Translations under genes and position numbers: made by a program
In this document: positions 1 through 11,538 of the stretch, in pieces
Position numbering within the stretch: position 1 is the first letter of the stretch
How the letters are laid out: each line of letters begins with the position of its first letter
The notes under the pieces: model-generated
Seen by the model: the letters and a program-made list of their open reading frames with translations, nothing else
Told to the model about the DNA's origin: nothing
The model's database searches: none
Source of the DNA: Coriolopsis trogii
Lineage: Eukaryota; Basidiomycota; Agaricomycetes; Polyporales; Polyporaceae
Length of the DNA stretch: 64,000 bases
Reading direction: 5' to 3'
Assembly (NCBI GenBank): GCA_020543525.1
Contig: JAHYIO010000011.1
Span: forward strand, 62,001-126,000

Positions 1-445
1 TCGTGCCCTTCTCTGGACAATCCTCAACTTAGGGACAAGCTTGCGAAGGTTTGCAAAGGGACGTACCGCAGTCATTCAGACAAGTACTTCCGGCGTTACA
101 TCTGTAACCAGAAAGAAAAGGGCAGCAGCAAGCATTACTTGTAACAAATAACCAGCTGCAGATCTGCTGGTCTGGGTGAGCAGCAGGACTGAGTAGATCT
201 GCCAACATGAGAGGAGCGTACAAGTCCATATTTACATCTATGCGAGGGAAGGTACTGTACAATGCTGACGACACAATATGCGGTGGTATATGAGGATGCA
301 ACAAAGCCATGGATAGTAACAGAAGTGACGGAACTCCAAACAGGAGGGGACGGGGACGATGTAGGCCTTGAACAATCAACTGCCACACCCGTCAGCAGCA
401 TACTTGAGGTTGTGACTTCACGATAGTCCTGAACAGCGAGTGTTA
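1..445. other. Downstream flank of orphan-family gene 1
   Basis: No independent gene is recognised here. The minus strand may carry a last exon of the neighbouring gene: a GTATGT donor lies about 20 codons before its stop, and an acceptor ending in TTCAG lies near 432. Neither continuation resembles the third exon of the paralog at 24 kb, so I left it out of the gene model. Confidence 0.4.
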
Positions 446-1220
446 TCAATCACCGCAGGTCGACTCGAGATTGGAGGAAATTACATACCGTCCCAAATCC
501 TGATGTTGTCCTAGTTTCTCACGTTTCTCACGTTGTACATAGACTGGAAACGGGGGTGGCTGGAGTAGATGTGTCAGCTCCTGCACCGAGCTGACATGCA
601 AAGAGGGGGTACGTACAATGATGGGGTTCTCGACACCGCGCCTCTTCTCGAACTCGATCCATTGTCGCTGTTTCTCGGCGTGACGCTTATGTCCTGATGG
701 TGTATACCAATCCAAGCATTGCTCAACGACTCCAGAAACTGCAGGCAGTGTGAGTCGACGCAAAGAGAAGTATCGAACGACGTCGAGACTTACGCGGAAG
801 ATCTCGAGGCCACGGCGTCTGGATGAAGCGAACGCCCTTGAACTCCTTCATCTTCAAGAGCTTTCGAGGAAACCACGTCTCTAGATATGCCTGCGTCTCC
901 GCGTCCCAAGGGACCTTGGGTGGCGTGGCTCCAGCACGAACCCAGACAGCCTTGCCCGTAAGCACCCATCCTTTCTTGTACTCGCCCGACGCTGAACGAT
1001 ACCTAATGGGTACCAGATAAGGCGCTTCGATAATCTCCCGTTTGTCGAAGTAGTGGCTGAGAGCGGGGACGGGACCGGCATTCTCGATCAATGCTTCGGG
1101 AATGCCGTAGTTGATGAGGCAGAGGTGCTTGACCATGTCGAAGTCGAGGAGGTACCCAGCAACAATAACGTCAAGAGCGGGAGTGCGTCGAGACGATGTA
1201 TGTGTATGTGTGTCTGTCAT
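446..1220 (-). CDS. Orphan-family protein, copy 1 (unknown function)
   Basis: The model has two exons (1220-794 and 738-446) joined across a 55-nt GT-AG intron, giving about 239 residues. I do not recognise a named domain. The protein is clearly a paralog of the gene at 24061-24962. Shared blocks are the early 'LDVIVAGYLL..DMV.HLC', the central 'W.LTGKA', and 'ETWFP.KLL..K.F.GVR..Q..WPR'. The intron falls at the same place and phase, just after the WPR(D/N)L block, in both genes. No signal peptide or membrane segment is visible. The start chosen is the Met before the Thr/His-rich stretch, because the upstream residues look non-coding. The C-terminus is uncertain and could end in a further exon. 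The gene diverges from the PD-(D/E)XK-like gene across about 230 bp. Confidence 0.7.
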
Positions 1221-1450
1221 GACGGTGGAGGAAGGTGTACGGAGAGAGATAGGCAGGGTACAAGCAGACGCTGACTGAACGGACAATGTTCAAGTTCAAC
1301 TTGGGCGCCCACGACGAATGTCTAGTTGGTCGGAGTCTCAATTTATTTGCACTCCGCACGTTCCGCCTATGTCCACAGTCTAGCGCTCGACGAGGCTGAA
1401 ACTTGGTTAGACTTAGTACTCATCCCTCAATCGCCCGTCTCGTAACCATC

Positions 1451-2954
1451 ATGCCTCCCGATAGAAGAAACAAACCAGATCCAATTGAGGAAATGTGAGT
1501 CCCTTAACTCGCCTCTCGAGACGCGCACTCAAACCATTCTCATAACCAGAGACGTGAAGAAGCCGCTTGTCAAATGGGTCGATGAAATCAACGCTATGCT
1601 CCGCGTCTTGGGTCAATGTTCATCCTTCTTGGTATGTTCCTGTTCCTTGAGGTCTTGATTGTCATAAGCTAACTACCTGCTACAGCGCTCGTACGTAGAT
1701 ACCTCTCTTCCCGTAATCGCAACCCGACATTTCATTGATTAACATCGTAGGCACAAGAGCAGAATCCGCAAGGACGCAGGGAAGGGTGTCCAGAGTGTGG
1801 AGATTAGACTCAACGATCTTTTAGAGGTATGCAGATTAAAATATTCCAAACTCGACTAACTAACGACATGTGGTTAGCTTTATCAGTGTCAACCCATCCC
1901 TAAATCACTATGGGACAAGATGCGTGACATGCACGCGCCACGATATGAGTGCTCTGTGGACGCTTGCGTTGGACCATTGCTATACATCATCTTTCCTGCT
2001 CAAGGAGGGTTCAGAGTGGCTTCCCACCACAAAGTGCGACACGAAGTGGATAGCGTCCAACCACCCGAAGCTCGTACCCACTTCGCTGATGTCGTCAATG
2101 ACTGGATGAAGCGACTTGGAGAGGAGTCTTTGGGCCATGACGGAAACGGAAAGACTGGGCATCTTCTGGGAGATTTTGATCGGTCTACACCACATCAGTC
2201 CACATCCGACCACTCCTTGCATAGTCTACCGCCTGGATCTCCCCTCCTCCATTCCACGCCCTATCGATATGCACATGGTAATGGTTCTGCTACACCAGGT
2301 GCGACATATCTGTTTTGCAGCTTTCGACGTAACTCACTGCGAATTTGTGTAGGAGACACCCCAATCTCTACGCCTACGCCCCTCGGCAATGATGAAGGAC
2401 TTGTACGCCTGCAACAACCGACGGGGTGGTCTCACAGCGTCAGATCTCCTCACGCAGGCGAAACCTCGTTTCTTCACATCTCAGATTTTGCCGATGAAGG
2501 TGCCGTGAAAGAGCGCGAGCAACACTCAGCCGACTCCTTGTGGCGGACTGTTCCCAAGCGAGGAACTGGACACGCACCGCACGGGATACCAGACTTCATG
2601 GTGATCAAGGACAACACCAACGAGGTGGTTCTCATTGTGGAGGACAAGCTCAACGACAATCCTCTTCAGCAACTCAAGCGCTATGCCAACCTCTTTCCTG
2701 CGACTCTTGATATATGGCTCCTTGGTTGTAGGGTTGCCGCTGAGCCAAAGGGAGGGTTGGAATTCATGCTCGCCTGCCGTGACAGAACACAACTTGACGA
2801 CCCGATTGAATACCTCACTTTTGACCCCAACAACTCCATCTCTCCAATGTGGCATCCATGGAATAGCGCTGCCCTGCACAACAAGCTACGTGAGATTGCA
2901 AAACAGGCGTGGACACACGATGTCGAATACTACGAGCAGCCTCCCATCCATTAA
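1451..2954 (+). CDS. Protein with PD-(D/E)XK nuclease-like C-terminus
   Basis: The five-exon model is 1451-1494, 1550-1631, 1686-1690, 1751-1826 and 1878-2954, about 427 residues. Exon 3 is only 5 nt, but without it the frame stops soon after in exon 4. The first four exons encode a charged helical N-terminus. The last exon is one long open frame. Near its end, 'GIPDFMVI' is followed by 'VVLIVEDK', which is the hydrophobic-PD ... E-x-K arrangement of the PD-(D/E)XK fold, and a helical stretch with a QLKRYA pattern follows. This suggests a restriction-endonuclease-like domain, but catalytic activity is inference. Short stretches in other frames (about 2116-2480) also look codon-like, so a missed intron or an old frameshift in the middle is possible. 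No homologue name can be given. Confidence 0.6.
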
Positions 2955-3593
2955 CCTGGATGCGCTACCAGGGTGAGCTGACCTGTCGCATAATGTATCG
3001 GCATTGTTTGCTAATATGTATTCCAGCCCTTCGACATGCTTTACCGCACCTCACGTTCAGGGCTTTCTTAGTGGGCGTGTCCCGACGGTCTCGTTCAGCC
3101 TGTCATGTCTGACGGTTCAATATCGCCGTCATCCTACTCTCGTTCCTTTCATATACAAGGTATTCCTTATTGTCCTTACTGTACCATTGTAGCATAGTGG
3201 CAGTCTCTCCCGTTGATGTCTCACCGTTCCCACAATCGCTCATTAACGTGCTCCCCACATTCATTCTTTACCATCTCGTTTTCATTAGTATCTTCACTCG
3301 TTTCACGTCTCCCTGTATGTTCGCACATGTCCTGACAGACTCTGGTAGTCCCGGGTTCATCGTCGTCCGCATGATCGTCTCTCGAATGCCACACTCCTTC
3401 TCGGATTTCCAGCTCTCATGTAGTCATACAGAACCTCAGTACGAATCACTCTTGCCGCCTAACCGATGTACACTATGGCGGCAGAATCTGCCAATACATA
3501 GCCTATACTGAGTGACGTGTCGCTCGTGGACCATGACAACGTTCCGTCTGCACCCTCGCGAACGAGCGAGCTGCGATGTGCCGTCTTCGGTCA
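2955..3593. other. Convergent intergenic region
   Basis: This is the space between the 3' ends of the PD-(D/E)XK-like gene and the GH35 gene. It holds T/C-rich stretches and short open frames of up to about 113 codons with no recognisable protein. It is probably untranslated 3' sequence of both genes. Confidence 0.5.
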
Positions 3594-6500
3594 TCAAGCA
3601 TGACGTGGTGACCATCCAGGGTTGTTCGTAGCAATCGGACCGACACCTCCCTCAAGAACGCCGTCGAGAGCGAGTTCCAACGTTGGGTGAACCGCGACGT
3701 CATCCATCACCCAAAGGGCGACCACAACGGTACTGGATCGTCTGTGAGCATCCTCCCCCCACCTACTGGAAGCCGTGTGAAGACTTACTTCTGTCCGTTG
3801 TAGTCCAAGATCCCCGGAGGTACAGGGAACCGTGTCTGTGGACCTATATTCGCGACCCGCTTTCCGAACTTCCACCCATTCACGAACAACAGCGCGCGGT
3901 ATGGTGCTTCCTCCTCGCTGAACTGGAAGCTCATCATTGCGTCGACGCCGCTCGGGATGTCCAGCTCGAAAGTAGTCACGAAGAAGCCGACACCCGCCTT
4001 TCCAGTCGCCAGTCCGTCAGAGAGGTCGCGTTGCGTCCACTTCGTGGTATCGAACCCTGGGAGATGCCAGCCTTCCCGCTCGCCGAATAGGCCGCCTTCG
4101 TTCGTGATTCCATGAACTCTGTCAGGGAAGCTGGAGTGAGAGTAAGACAACCTCAGGTGGAGAGACGTCATCAATAGGTCGGTGGTAGTGCATACTTCGC
4201 ATAGCCTCCTAATTTCCCCTGCACCTTCCAGGTCGAGAAGCGAGCCACTCCTCCGTGAAGCTCAAAACCCCGGATGCCGCGATTGGATTTCTCTGTCACA
4301 TGGTCAGATACTGGTATCGAAACGATGTTCGAGGAACTCACGATTTTGGCCCTCGTCGTTCCCCATGTGGTCCTGCAATACCGTGATGACGTTGTCTTCT
4401 CCTGGTTTGACAGAGCCCTGAGGGAAGGTGAAGAGCCCGACCGCGTTTCCCTGTGATGACAGGGAAGAGACAGTCTTGATAAACACGTCGTTTATCCACA
4501 CTGACGCTGCACCGCCTAGGTGACACGGATGTCAGCGATAGAATGAATGCCTGACTCGAAGCAACGTTTACCAGTTCCACCGTTAATGGTGAAGTTTGTA
4601 GCAGTCTCTGCGCCAGTCGCGTCAAAGTGGCCACGCCACAATATGTTGTTCTCGCAGCTGCACGTGTATCACAGTCAGTAACTGATCCACACCCGGGCGA
4701 GCTTACTCACAAGCCGTAGTCGCAACCTGTACGAACGGGATTGTCAGATTAACTAGGGGGCACATCGTAGGCACGACTGACTCACCATACAACACCCTTC
4801 CGTCCCCGAAGGCCATGCCGATCGTTATGTTCGTCGTGGTATGGTCTGCGACTATCCATTCCCCATCATCGAAGTCAGGGCTAATCTCCGGCAGGCTGTC
4901 GGCGTACTTCCATCCAGACAGCTTCGGAAGCTCGACGTTGTTCACCAAGTCCGATTGGAGCTCGAGTCTTCCAGTGAGTACACCCCGACCGGTGTCTTGC
5001 ACATCCACGGGCGCCCCGTTCCAAGTCACTGCGCGCACCTCGGGAGGGCCGATGATCGTCAGCGGCACGCTCGCATTCAAGTCTCCTCGGAGCGAAAGCG
5101 TTCCGGTATTTTTCTCGAGCGTCGCGTTCCGCACGAGGTAAGGCCCCCCAACGAGAACGGTCGTGTTCGTTCCGAATTGCCAGAACGTCTCCAGCCCGGG
5201 TACCGTGTTCGCCGTTTCGGCACGAATGGGTGGCGACCAGAACGTCGCGGCAGTGTTGGGATGGGAGAAGAGGATAAGTTGCTCGTCCGAGTCCCAGACC
5301 GTGATGAGCTCGGATTCGCGTCCATCTGTGCTGGGATCGAACAATACAGTCGTTTCCGCGCTTTCCTGCTCTGACACGGCGTCCAAACGTGAGAAGCGAA
5401 CTCGAGGGTTGGTAGACTCCGTTCCATGGCCTGTAAGGATGAGGGAAATCTCGTGAGACTGATCGGGATCCCCGGTGATGAAGAGGATGTCGCGCGAGCC
5501 GATGGTCCCCGCAAAAAAGATGGTAGCTGTGCTGTGGATGACTGAACCATTGTTGCCGAAGTTGTAGTCCGTTACGATCACTTTGCTTTGTCGCCCGTTG
5601 AGTATAATGCCATTCAAGCTGCGCTGACCGCGCGAGCTGGGGACAGTTAGGTCGAAAGACATTCTCCCCCTGGTTAGTCAATTGCAGCATGAGAAGGATC
5701 CAACAACAGTAGTTTCGCAAGGCATCATCAGACGTACGTGGAAGTAGAGTCCGCCTGCCTCGCAATCACGAACCCTGTGCCGGAGTCTGGATTGCGCAAA
5801 TACGACACGAAGGCATCCGACCCATTGACTGTGACGTCAGGTATGCCGCTGGTTGAGTCCCCAATCCAATCCGTTTTGCGGAACTGAGGTGAGCTCCGGA
5901 TGAACATCGCTTGGCGTTTCATCTCGTCGTATTTCTCCCACAACATGCGTGTCTCCTTGATAGATGCGCCGTAGTCGTAACTTGACATGAACGTAAGGCA
6001 CGGCGAGTCGCAGGATAGCGAAGATCGCTCACCTTGTGTATGCGCCGGGAAAGGTGATTGCTCCCCAGCTCGTGCCCCTACAGACGATGTGAGCAGCAAG
6101 AACTGTGAGCAGCAAGAACATGATTGTTAGAGCGAATACTCACCCGTAGAACATGTACGCAGAGTGCATTTTCACATTGCTGGCCCAATTGTTCTTGTAA
6201 AAAAACGTCTTCGAAATCAGGTCCCGTAAGCTCACGACATGCTTCATAACCTTGACCTCCCCAGAAATCATGGGAACCACCTGCGAATCATTAACACTAC
6301 CCATTAGACAAGTCGTGCGAGGAGTTGACCAACCTTGAAACTCTGGCATATAGAATGGACGAGTGGGGTCATTGGTGATATGGTAGGTATGATAGTTAGT
6401 CGTGACAGGGTGCCACGAGGATCTGCTGCTACAGTTGAACCTATTCGGATAGTCGTCCTGTTGGAGGTAGAGTGGATTGAGTTGTAAGATGTGATTGGGA

Positions 6501-7680
6501 AGAGTGGAAAGTGCTTACGAGGCCGTACAGATCTGGCGCTCCGGTACCATTGATGAATTGAGCCTTCTCCCCTGGGTCATTGTAGGTTCTGAGGGACGCG
6601 ATCAGTCCTCCAGTTGCACCAAACGTGATCGCAAAGGACTCACAGGGGCACGACGATGTCGTTATTCCTGTACTGGGCCTCCAAGTCGGCGAAGTACTCC
6701 GCGTTTACGTGGGGAAGTTGCGAATATTCGTTGTCTGACGACATCTCCCGATCGTTAATCGCGACATTGAGGCATCAGTAGGTGGGGCATACCGATCTGG
6801 AGCACTATAAAGCAACGTTGATGGTCACGAATGGTCTGACCAACATTGCGAGCAGGGCTTACTGAGAATAGGACCACCATGCGTGATCTGGTTTGGCTCG
6901 ACAGCATCTATAATGGCCGACACGTAGGGTTTATACGCAGAGTTCCAGGACGTCGTATTAGTACGGACGTTTCCCTCGACAAGGCTGGTAGCCCAGAGTG
7001 CGAGCCCGCCGGTCGTTGTCTCTGCGTTGATCTACATCAATACGTATGAGTAGCAAAATCTCTAGTCTGACCCGTCATCGAGAACTCACATATGGACCCG
7101 GGCGTAGCACGATAAAAATACCAGCCAACTTCGCAGCGTCAAATATCGGCTGAAGAGCGCGCCAGCCATCAAAGTCGAGTACCCCAGGAGCCGGATTTGT
7201 AAGTCCCCCTACAAGTAAGTAAGCAGCCGCAAAAGGACGAGTATATTGAAATTCTCGCACAATGTATGTAGATACTAGTAGCAGCCAGCATGTGAGTCGT
7301 GGCATACAGCTGCGTAGATTGACATTTCACTTGCCTGACTCCATTCAGTCCTGCAGCGACCATCTTCTGGAAGATATCGAGCCATAGGTCCGGGACTGGG
7401 AGGCGGAAAGTGTGGAACTCGCCAGAGCTAGGCATGACACATAGTCAATCGGAGAGAAGAAAACGTTGCGTATGACTTACTAGAGAAACATACGCTGATC
7501 GTGGACAAACAGCGTGTAATTGTCCCATTGTACGACGTCCTGGAGTCCATTGGACTTGCGAGGAGGCTCAGCGGAGGCTTGCGCGGCGTCGGCTACAGCC
7601 GGATGGGTGAATATGGTAAGCGATAGAACCACGCTCAGGGCCATAAAAGCCCGTAGTATAGAGAGACCGAGCCGCATCAT
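3594..7680 (-). CDS. GH35 beta-galactosidase, secreted
   Basis: This is a large fungal-type beta-galactosidase, which removes terminal beta-D-galactose from plant polysaccharides and glycans outside the cell. The N-terminus '[12 protein letters not shown]..' with a hydrophobic core ending at an A-D-A site reads as a signal peptide. Next come '[13 protein letters not shown]', 'GVLDFDGWR', and the acid/base motif 'QIDNEYSQ' assembled over a 12-nt exon (6793-6804). The nucleophile motif 'MPEFQGG' is split by an intron, and '[21 protein letters not shown]' sits near 6200. The galactose-binding-like and beta domains run from about 6000 to 3600 ('[10 protein letters not shown]', 'WNGAPVDVQ', 'GWHLPGFDT'). 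The gene has many introns, one of them GC-AG (7275-7334). The start is the first of two Met codons just downstream of a TATA stretch. The frame is intact as far as I could follow it. Confidence 0.9.
6793..6804 (-). other. 12-nt microexon of GH35 acid/base motif
   Basis: The preceding exon ends in the codons for P-I-L plus one base. This 12-nt exon supplies the rest of Met, Leu-Gln-Ile and one base of Asp, and the next exon continues AC-AAC-GAA-TAT. Together they read PILMLQIDNEYSQ, the GH35 signature. Skipping the exon would remove four residues just before the catalytic Glu. Confidence 0.85.
7261..7334 (-). other. GC-AG intron followed by 14-nt microexon in GH35
   Basis: The exon ending in 'LNGVR/S' is followed by GCAAGT, not GT. 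The acceptor is at 7275-7276. The 14-nt exon at 7261-7274 reads T-ATC-TAC-ATA-CAT-T and joins to GG-GGA-CTT, giving S-I-Y-I-H-W-G-L-T-N-P, as expected for the family. GCAAGT is the usual form of the rare GC donor. Confidence 0.8.
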
Positions 7681-7717
7681 GTAGCTGTCGACGATTCTGC
7701 TCCTGCTCATCAAGGCC

Positions 7718-7727
7718 ATATATATAT
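7718..7727 (-). promoter_or_regulatory. TATA-like element of the GH35 gene
   Basis: An alternating AT run lies about 40 bp upstream of the chosen start codon. In-frame Met codons also lie at or just below this run (about 7719 and 7710). Its position favours starting at 7680, because starts further upstream would overlap the promoter element. Confidence 0.45.
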
Positions 7728-8323
7728 TGGTGATGCTGAAGACGCACATGATCGGCATAGGAGCGACGGAAGCGACGCAGCTTCGCATGCATGACAGAAG
7801 TGAGACGTCTTTTTGGCCTACAGTCGCGCAATTTGCACAGCGAAGGATGAATCGTGGCCGTCATGGGCGCCGCGGACCGCAGAGGAAGCGTGTCATCGGT
7901 CGAAGAATACAGTCGGTTATATGTGAATGTGATGCAGGCTGCACCCGTGTGCAGTGTGGTCCAGTGGAGGAAATGTCTCGATGATACATCGGAGGAAGTC
8001 TGGTCATCAGGCGTCGCAGCTGATTCCTTTTCGTCACTGGAATTGATCGCGCTCTGTTGGGATGCGAGCGAACCTGAGAAAGTCTTCAAGTATTCATCTG
8101 CGTCTTCATGAGAAAGGCGCCTTGCCGGGCCGCAATTGCCGGTACCAGTTCAACGTTCAACTCTGAGTGCCGACGCTTCACCTCATGACGAGAACTCAGG
8201 CACCAGAATTTGTACAGTCACAACTCGTCGTTTATGCTTGCTGCTGTGTAATTCCCCTTGTAAGGGACGACTTCATGGCCGATTTAGCCACTCGACGTTC
8301 TCTGGGCTTCGTGCGGTCGCGAC
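7728..8323. other. Promoter region of GH35
   Basis: No gene is recognised. Overlapping open frames on both strands look random. A short direct repeat of GTTCAAC occurs near 8150. The 3' end of the GH92 remnant begins at the right border. Confidence 0.5.
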
Positions 8324-11110
8324 TCACCAGCGTGCCCGACGCCCACATCTGGGCTTCGCATTCATCCCGAACAGAAGATGTCCTCCAGGTGCAATATCTG
8401 CATAATTGAGGTCCGGAATCGCAAGCTCGCGACTGTGGACGGAAAGACTCTTGATAGAGGGTTGGGTCGGAGTCCCATAAGAGGTGAGAATAAGCGGCTT
8501 GGTCGTATTCGGGAGATCAATCGTGACTTTGTCGAAGGACGGGCTGGGAAAGACGGTTCTTGAGGACACAGAGGTGATGGGGAAGCTCTCGGCACTCACC
8601 TTCTACTGATGTACTCAGCAGAGACGGGATTGACGGCATACAAACCGAATGCGCTGAAATGTACCATGCGCTCATCTGTCCGCCGTCCTCGTTCTGGACG
8701 CATATGTCAGCCCTTCCGACTAGCTAAGTATTCGCGACAGTACGCACCCTAGATAGACCATGAATGGAGCTATTGTAGTTGATTTTATGCAACATTGCTA
8801 ATTTGTATGGTGAGAGGGATACGGTGTCATCAGCATCATACCTGAGTATCACGCTTAATGTCGCTCACATCGTTGACATGGTAGTTGACATGTTTGTTAT
8901 AACCAGCAGCGAAATGTTCTTCCAAAGAAGTAACGAATGCCTCCTTCCACCGCTCCGTTCGATCAGCCTACGCTCGCCCGCGTTTCGGGCTTCCATGAAG
9001 TCAGTCGCGTTGTTGAAGATACTGGAAGGGGCCGATAAGGTACGTGCATGGAGATTCTTTGCCCACTCGTGGCCGCCGATTGCAGACGCCAAGGCGTACG
9101 CCGCGTAGTCATCATCTACAAGAGAACTCAGTACGTGCGATGAAAAGCCTGCGACATTTTGATAGACATACAAGCATAATCGAGCGTGCGCGACACCACC
9201 TCCGAGTGGATACCCATCCTCGAGACGAGAGACCCTAAGTGCCTCATATCCGACGTTCTGCTCCCTGTCCGAGTACCTAAGTGCGTAGCGCGATCAATCA
9301 AAATCATGCTTGGTCGCTTCTCCTCACTCACCAGATCGTCCAATCTTCATCAGGTGGGACACTGGCGTCCTTGATTACAGTGCTCCAGGCATTGTCAAGG
9401 TCGAAGCCGCGGACATCCTTGGGCTCTGCTTCCGCGATGAGTGAGTACATGGGTACCAACCTATGGAGAGGTAAGCTCATTGCAGGAAGTCAAGCTTTCA
9501 AGTTTCGTCCATTACCATGATGTTAGTCTCTGCGGAAAATATGAGTGTGCTTCGTCACTCAAGAGCATGACGGTGACTTGCCGACGATGGACTTCCACAT
9601 AGGCAAACAGCCACCCTACTTCTCAAAAGGCACACAAAACGCAACGTCAATCGATAACACTTGACTTGCAAGTATTTTACAGCATGCCCTGTACCATGGT
9701 CAGGGATGCGCTCGGGTACCAGCAGGGTCTGCCAGACTCACTCCACGCGGAAGATCACCTATGCGTGGGTACTTGAGCACAGGTCAATAAGAAGCATCCA
9801 AGTACTCACGAAGTTGGAGAAGCCGGTATACGACGTGCCCTCGTGGACGGTATCGTCATAACCAGAATAGTACTTCCCATCTTCGCTCTGCTCATACGGA
9901 TACTATCAAGCACGTCAGAACTGAGGCTCTCGCATCGTGCGGCATACACGTACCTGGAGAATGTGAAAGACGGCAGTATAGAACATCACGCTCTCCTCTT
10001 CCGCTGCGCCCTCGATTTTGAGACAATCCCCTATCAGCTTCTCCGCCCAAGCCGCGCGTCTTCCGCGCCGTCGTCTCCAGCGTCGTCCCGCCAGGTATCT
10101 CCGTATCCCTATCCAAGTTGTTCCTCGCTTTAATCGATCTGAACGACACCCCGACGCTTGCAGGTTCCCCACCTTGGTACCTTCTACGAACCGAGTAAAC
10201 CGTGAGAGGACCGGAGATGCTCCCGTGCTGCGCCGTGCAGTAGCTAGCGAACACGACGTCAAAACGCGCACAGAAGTAGCCCGCGAAGCTCGGAGCGGAC
10301 TGAGGCCGATGATGAATTTTTGCGGTCTCGCGCATCGCGGAATCGATGACGATGATGCCCTCTGGGTACGTTACATTCGTCAGGGTCGGTGTGGCGACGA
10401 ACGCACGTGTACTAGCCTCCAGGAGAACCCAAGGCGCAGATATATTTTCGAACGTCAAGCGGAGATGGCCGACGGGCGATGCTGGGAGGCGTGGGTGAGT
10501 AGAGCTAGGAGGATAGTACGCAGGGACACTCACTCGCGACGGACTGTTCGGCTTGGATCGTCCTACCTCGATAGCGTCAGTAGTAGCTCGCAGTCACCCA
10601 CTCGTCTTCTTTTCGGAACTTCATGCGACAAGTGTCGAAGGCGGACTGAATCTTGTCTCGCGCCGGGGAAGACGTCGGCTTGTCCACTCTCCAGATGTTG
10701 GGCTGGTGTGTTCCCTGAAAGCCGTGAACGGAGGTAGTGCTGTAGTTGTACGGCGTGACGGACATGTAGTTCTGTCGCGTTTCCAGCGTATCATAGCGTA
10801 GGGCGGCGCGGTCGAAGGTATCATGCCTCCGGAGCCGTCGCCAATTACGAACCCTCCATTGCCGATGGACCTGTTAGAGGGAAATAATTCGTCGTATCCA
10901 CAACAAGAAGAAATGAAGTCATAGCGAGAAACGGACGGATCGATATAAACGACGGCTTTGCTGAGTGGTTGAGCGAATGCTGACGGGACATCGCGGTTGT
11001 GCAATCGAGCTCCTACTGCAGACAGTAAGAGAGTCAAAGATGCGATTTGGACCGCGCAACTCGAAGATTCCTCCTTGGAGTGTGATGAAGAGGGGAGTGG
11101 GAGAAGTTAC
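8324..11110 (-). pseudogene. GH92 alpha-1,2-mannosidase pseudogene
   Basis: GH92 enzymes are calcium-dependent exo-mannosidases. Family blocks are present in the right order: 'DPSIGNGG' and 'GGMIPSTAPPYAMIRW', 'VTPYNYSTTSVHGFQGTHQPNIW', 'FRKEDEWVTASYY', 'PWVLLEAS', 'FAGYFCARFD', 'GYDDTVHEGTSYTGFS', 'FMEARN', 'NEDGGQMSAWYI' and 'SPSFDKVTIDLP'. They cannot be read as one protein. An in-frame TGA follows ASYY (10577-10579), and another replaces an expected Trp after F-R-V-E (9738-9740). Frame changes occur at the IW/ESG junction (about 10690), before 'AAWAEKL' (about 10056), after 'VPERIPD' (about 9700), and in 'YISA-F' (about 8658), where one base is missing. No ATG is in frame at the 5' end. 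Nearby genes stay open, so general sequencing error is unlikely. Confidence 0.8.
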
Positions 11111-11538
11111 ACCGACCAACTCGTCGTTGTGCAGAAAGTTTAGACGGCGCTCCCATATCCCCCCGCTCGCTCCGAACCTCAGATCTTAACCTTGAGCGTG
11201 CGCTGCTCGTTGGCAACTGGTCGGTCATTGCTGCTTCGCGACATTCGTCGAGCGGTCAGATGAGTAGCATTTGCATACTTTCCCCAGTCTTCCCCACAGT
11301 TGCGGTACGTGGGCGCAACGATCAACTCGCCCACTGGTCGCAACATAGTCTTCACTATCCAGCCCACGGGCCGCGCTCTTGGAGTCTACTTGATCTTACT
11401 CGCAACGTATATCTGTACATGGCACCAGTCGACCGCGTTCTAGATCTATTGCTAATGCATTATCAGAGCATCACAGTCGTAAAAGGAAAGCAACCATACC
11501 AATGACCGAAAGCACAAGAAAGCAGCATCCCCAGTCCA
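11111..11538. other. Intergenic, upstream of the GH92 remnant and 3' of the MFS gene
   Basis: No gene is recognised. A possible lost first exon of the GH92 gene starts with an ATG near 11144, but its splice donor would be weak. Confidence 0.35.

Noticed and set aside
4841..5374. Long plus-strand frame inside the GH35 gene
   Set aside because: It is antisense to exons with clear GH35 domain similarity and encodes nothing recognisable.
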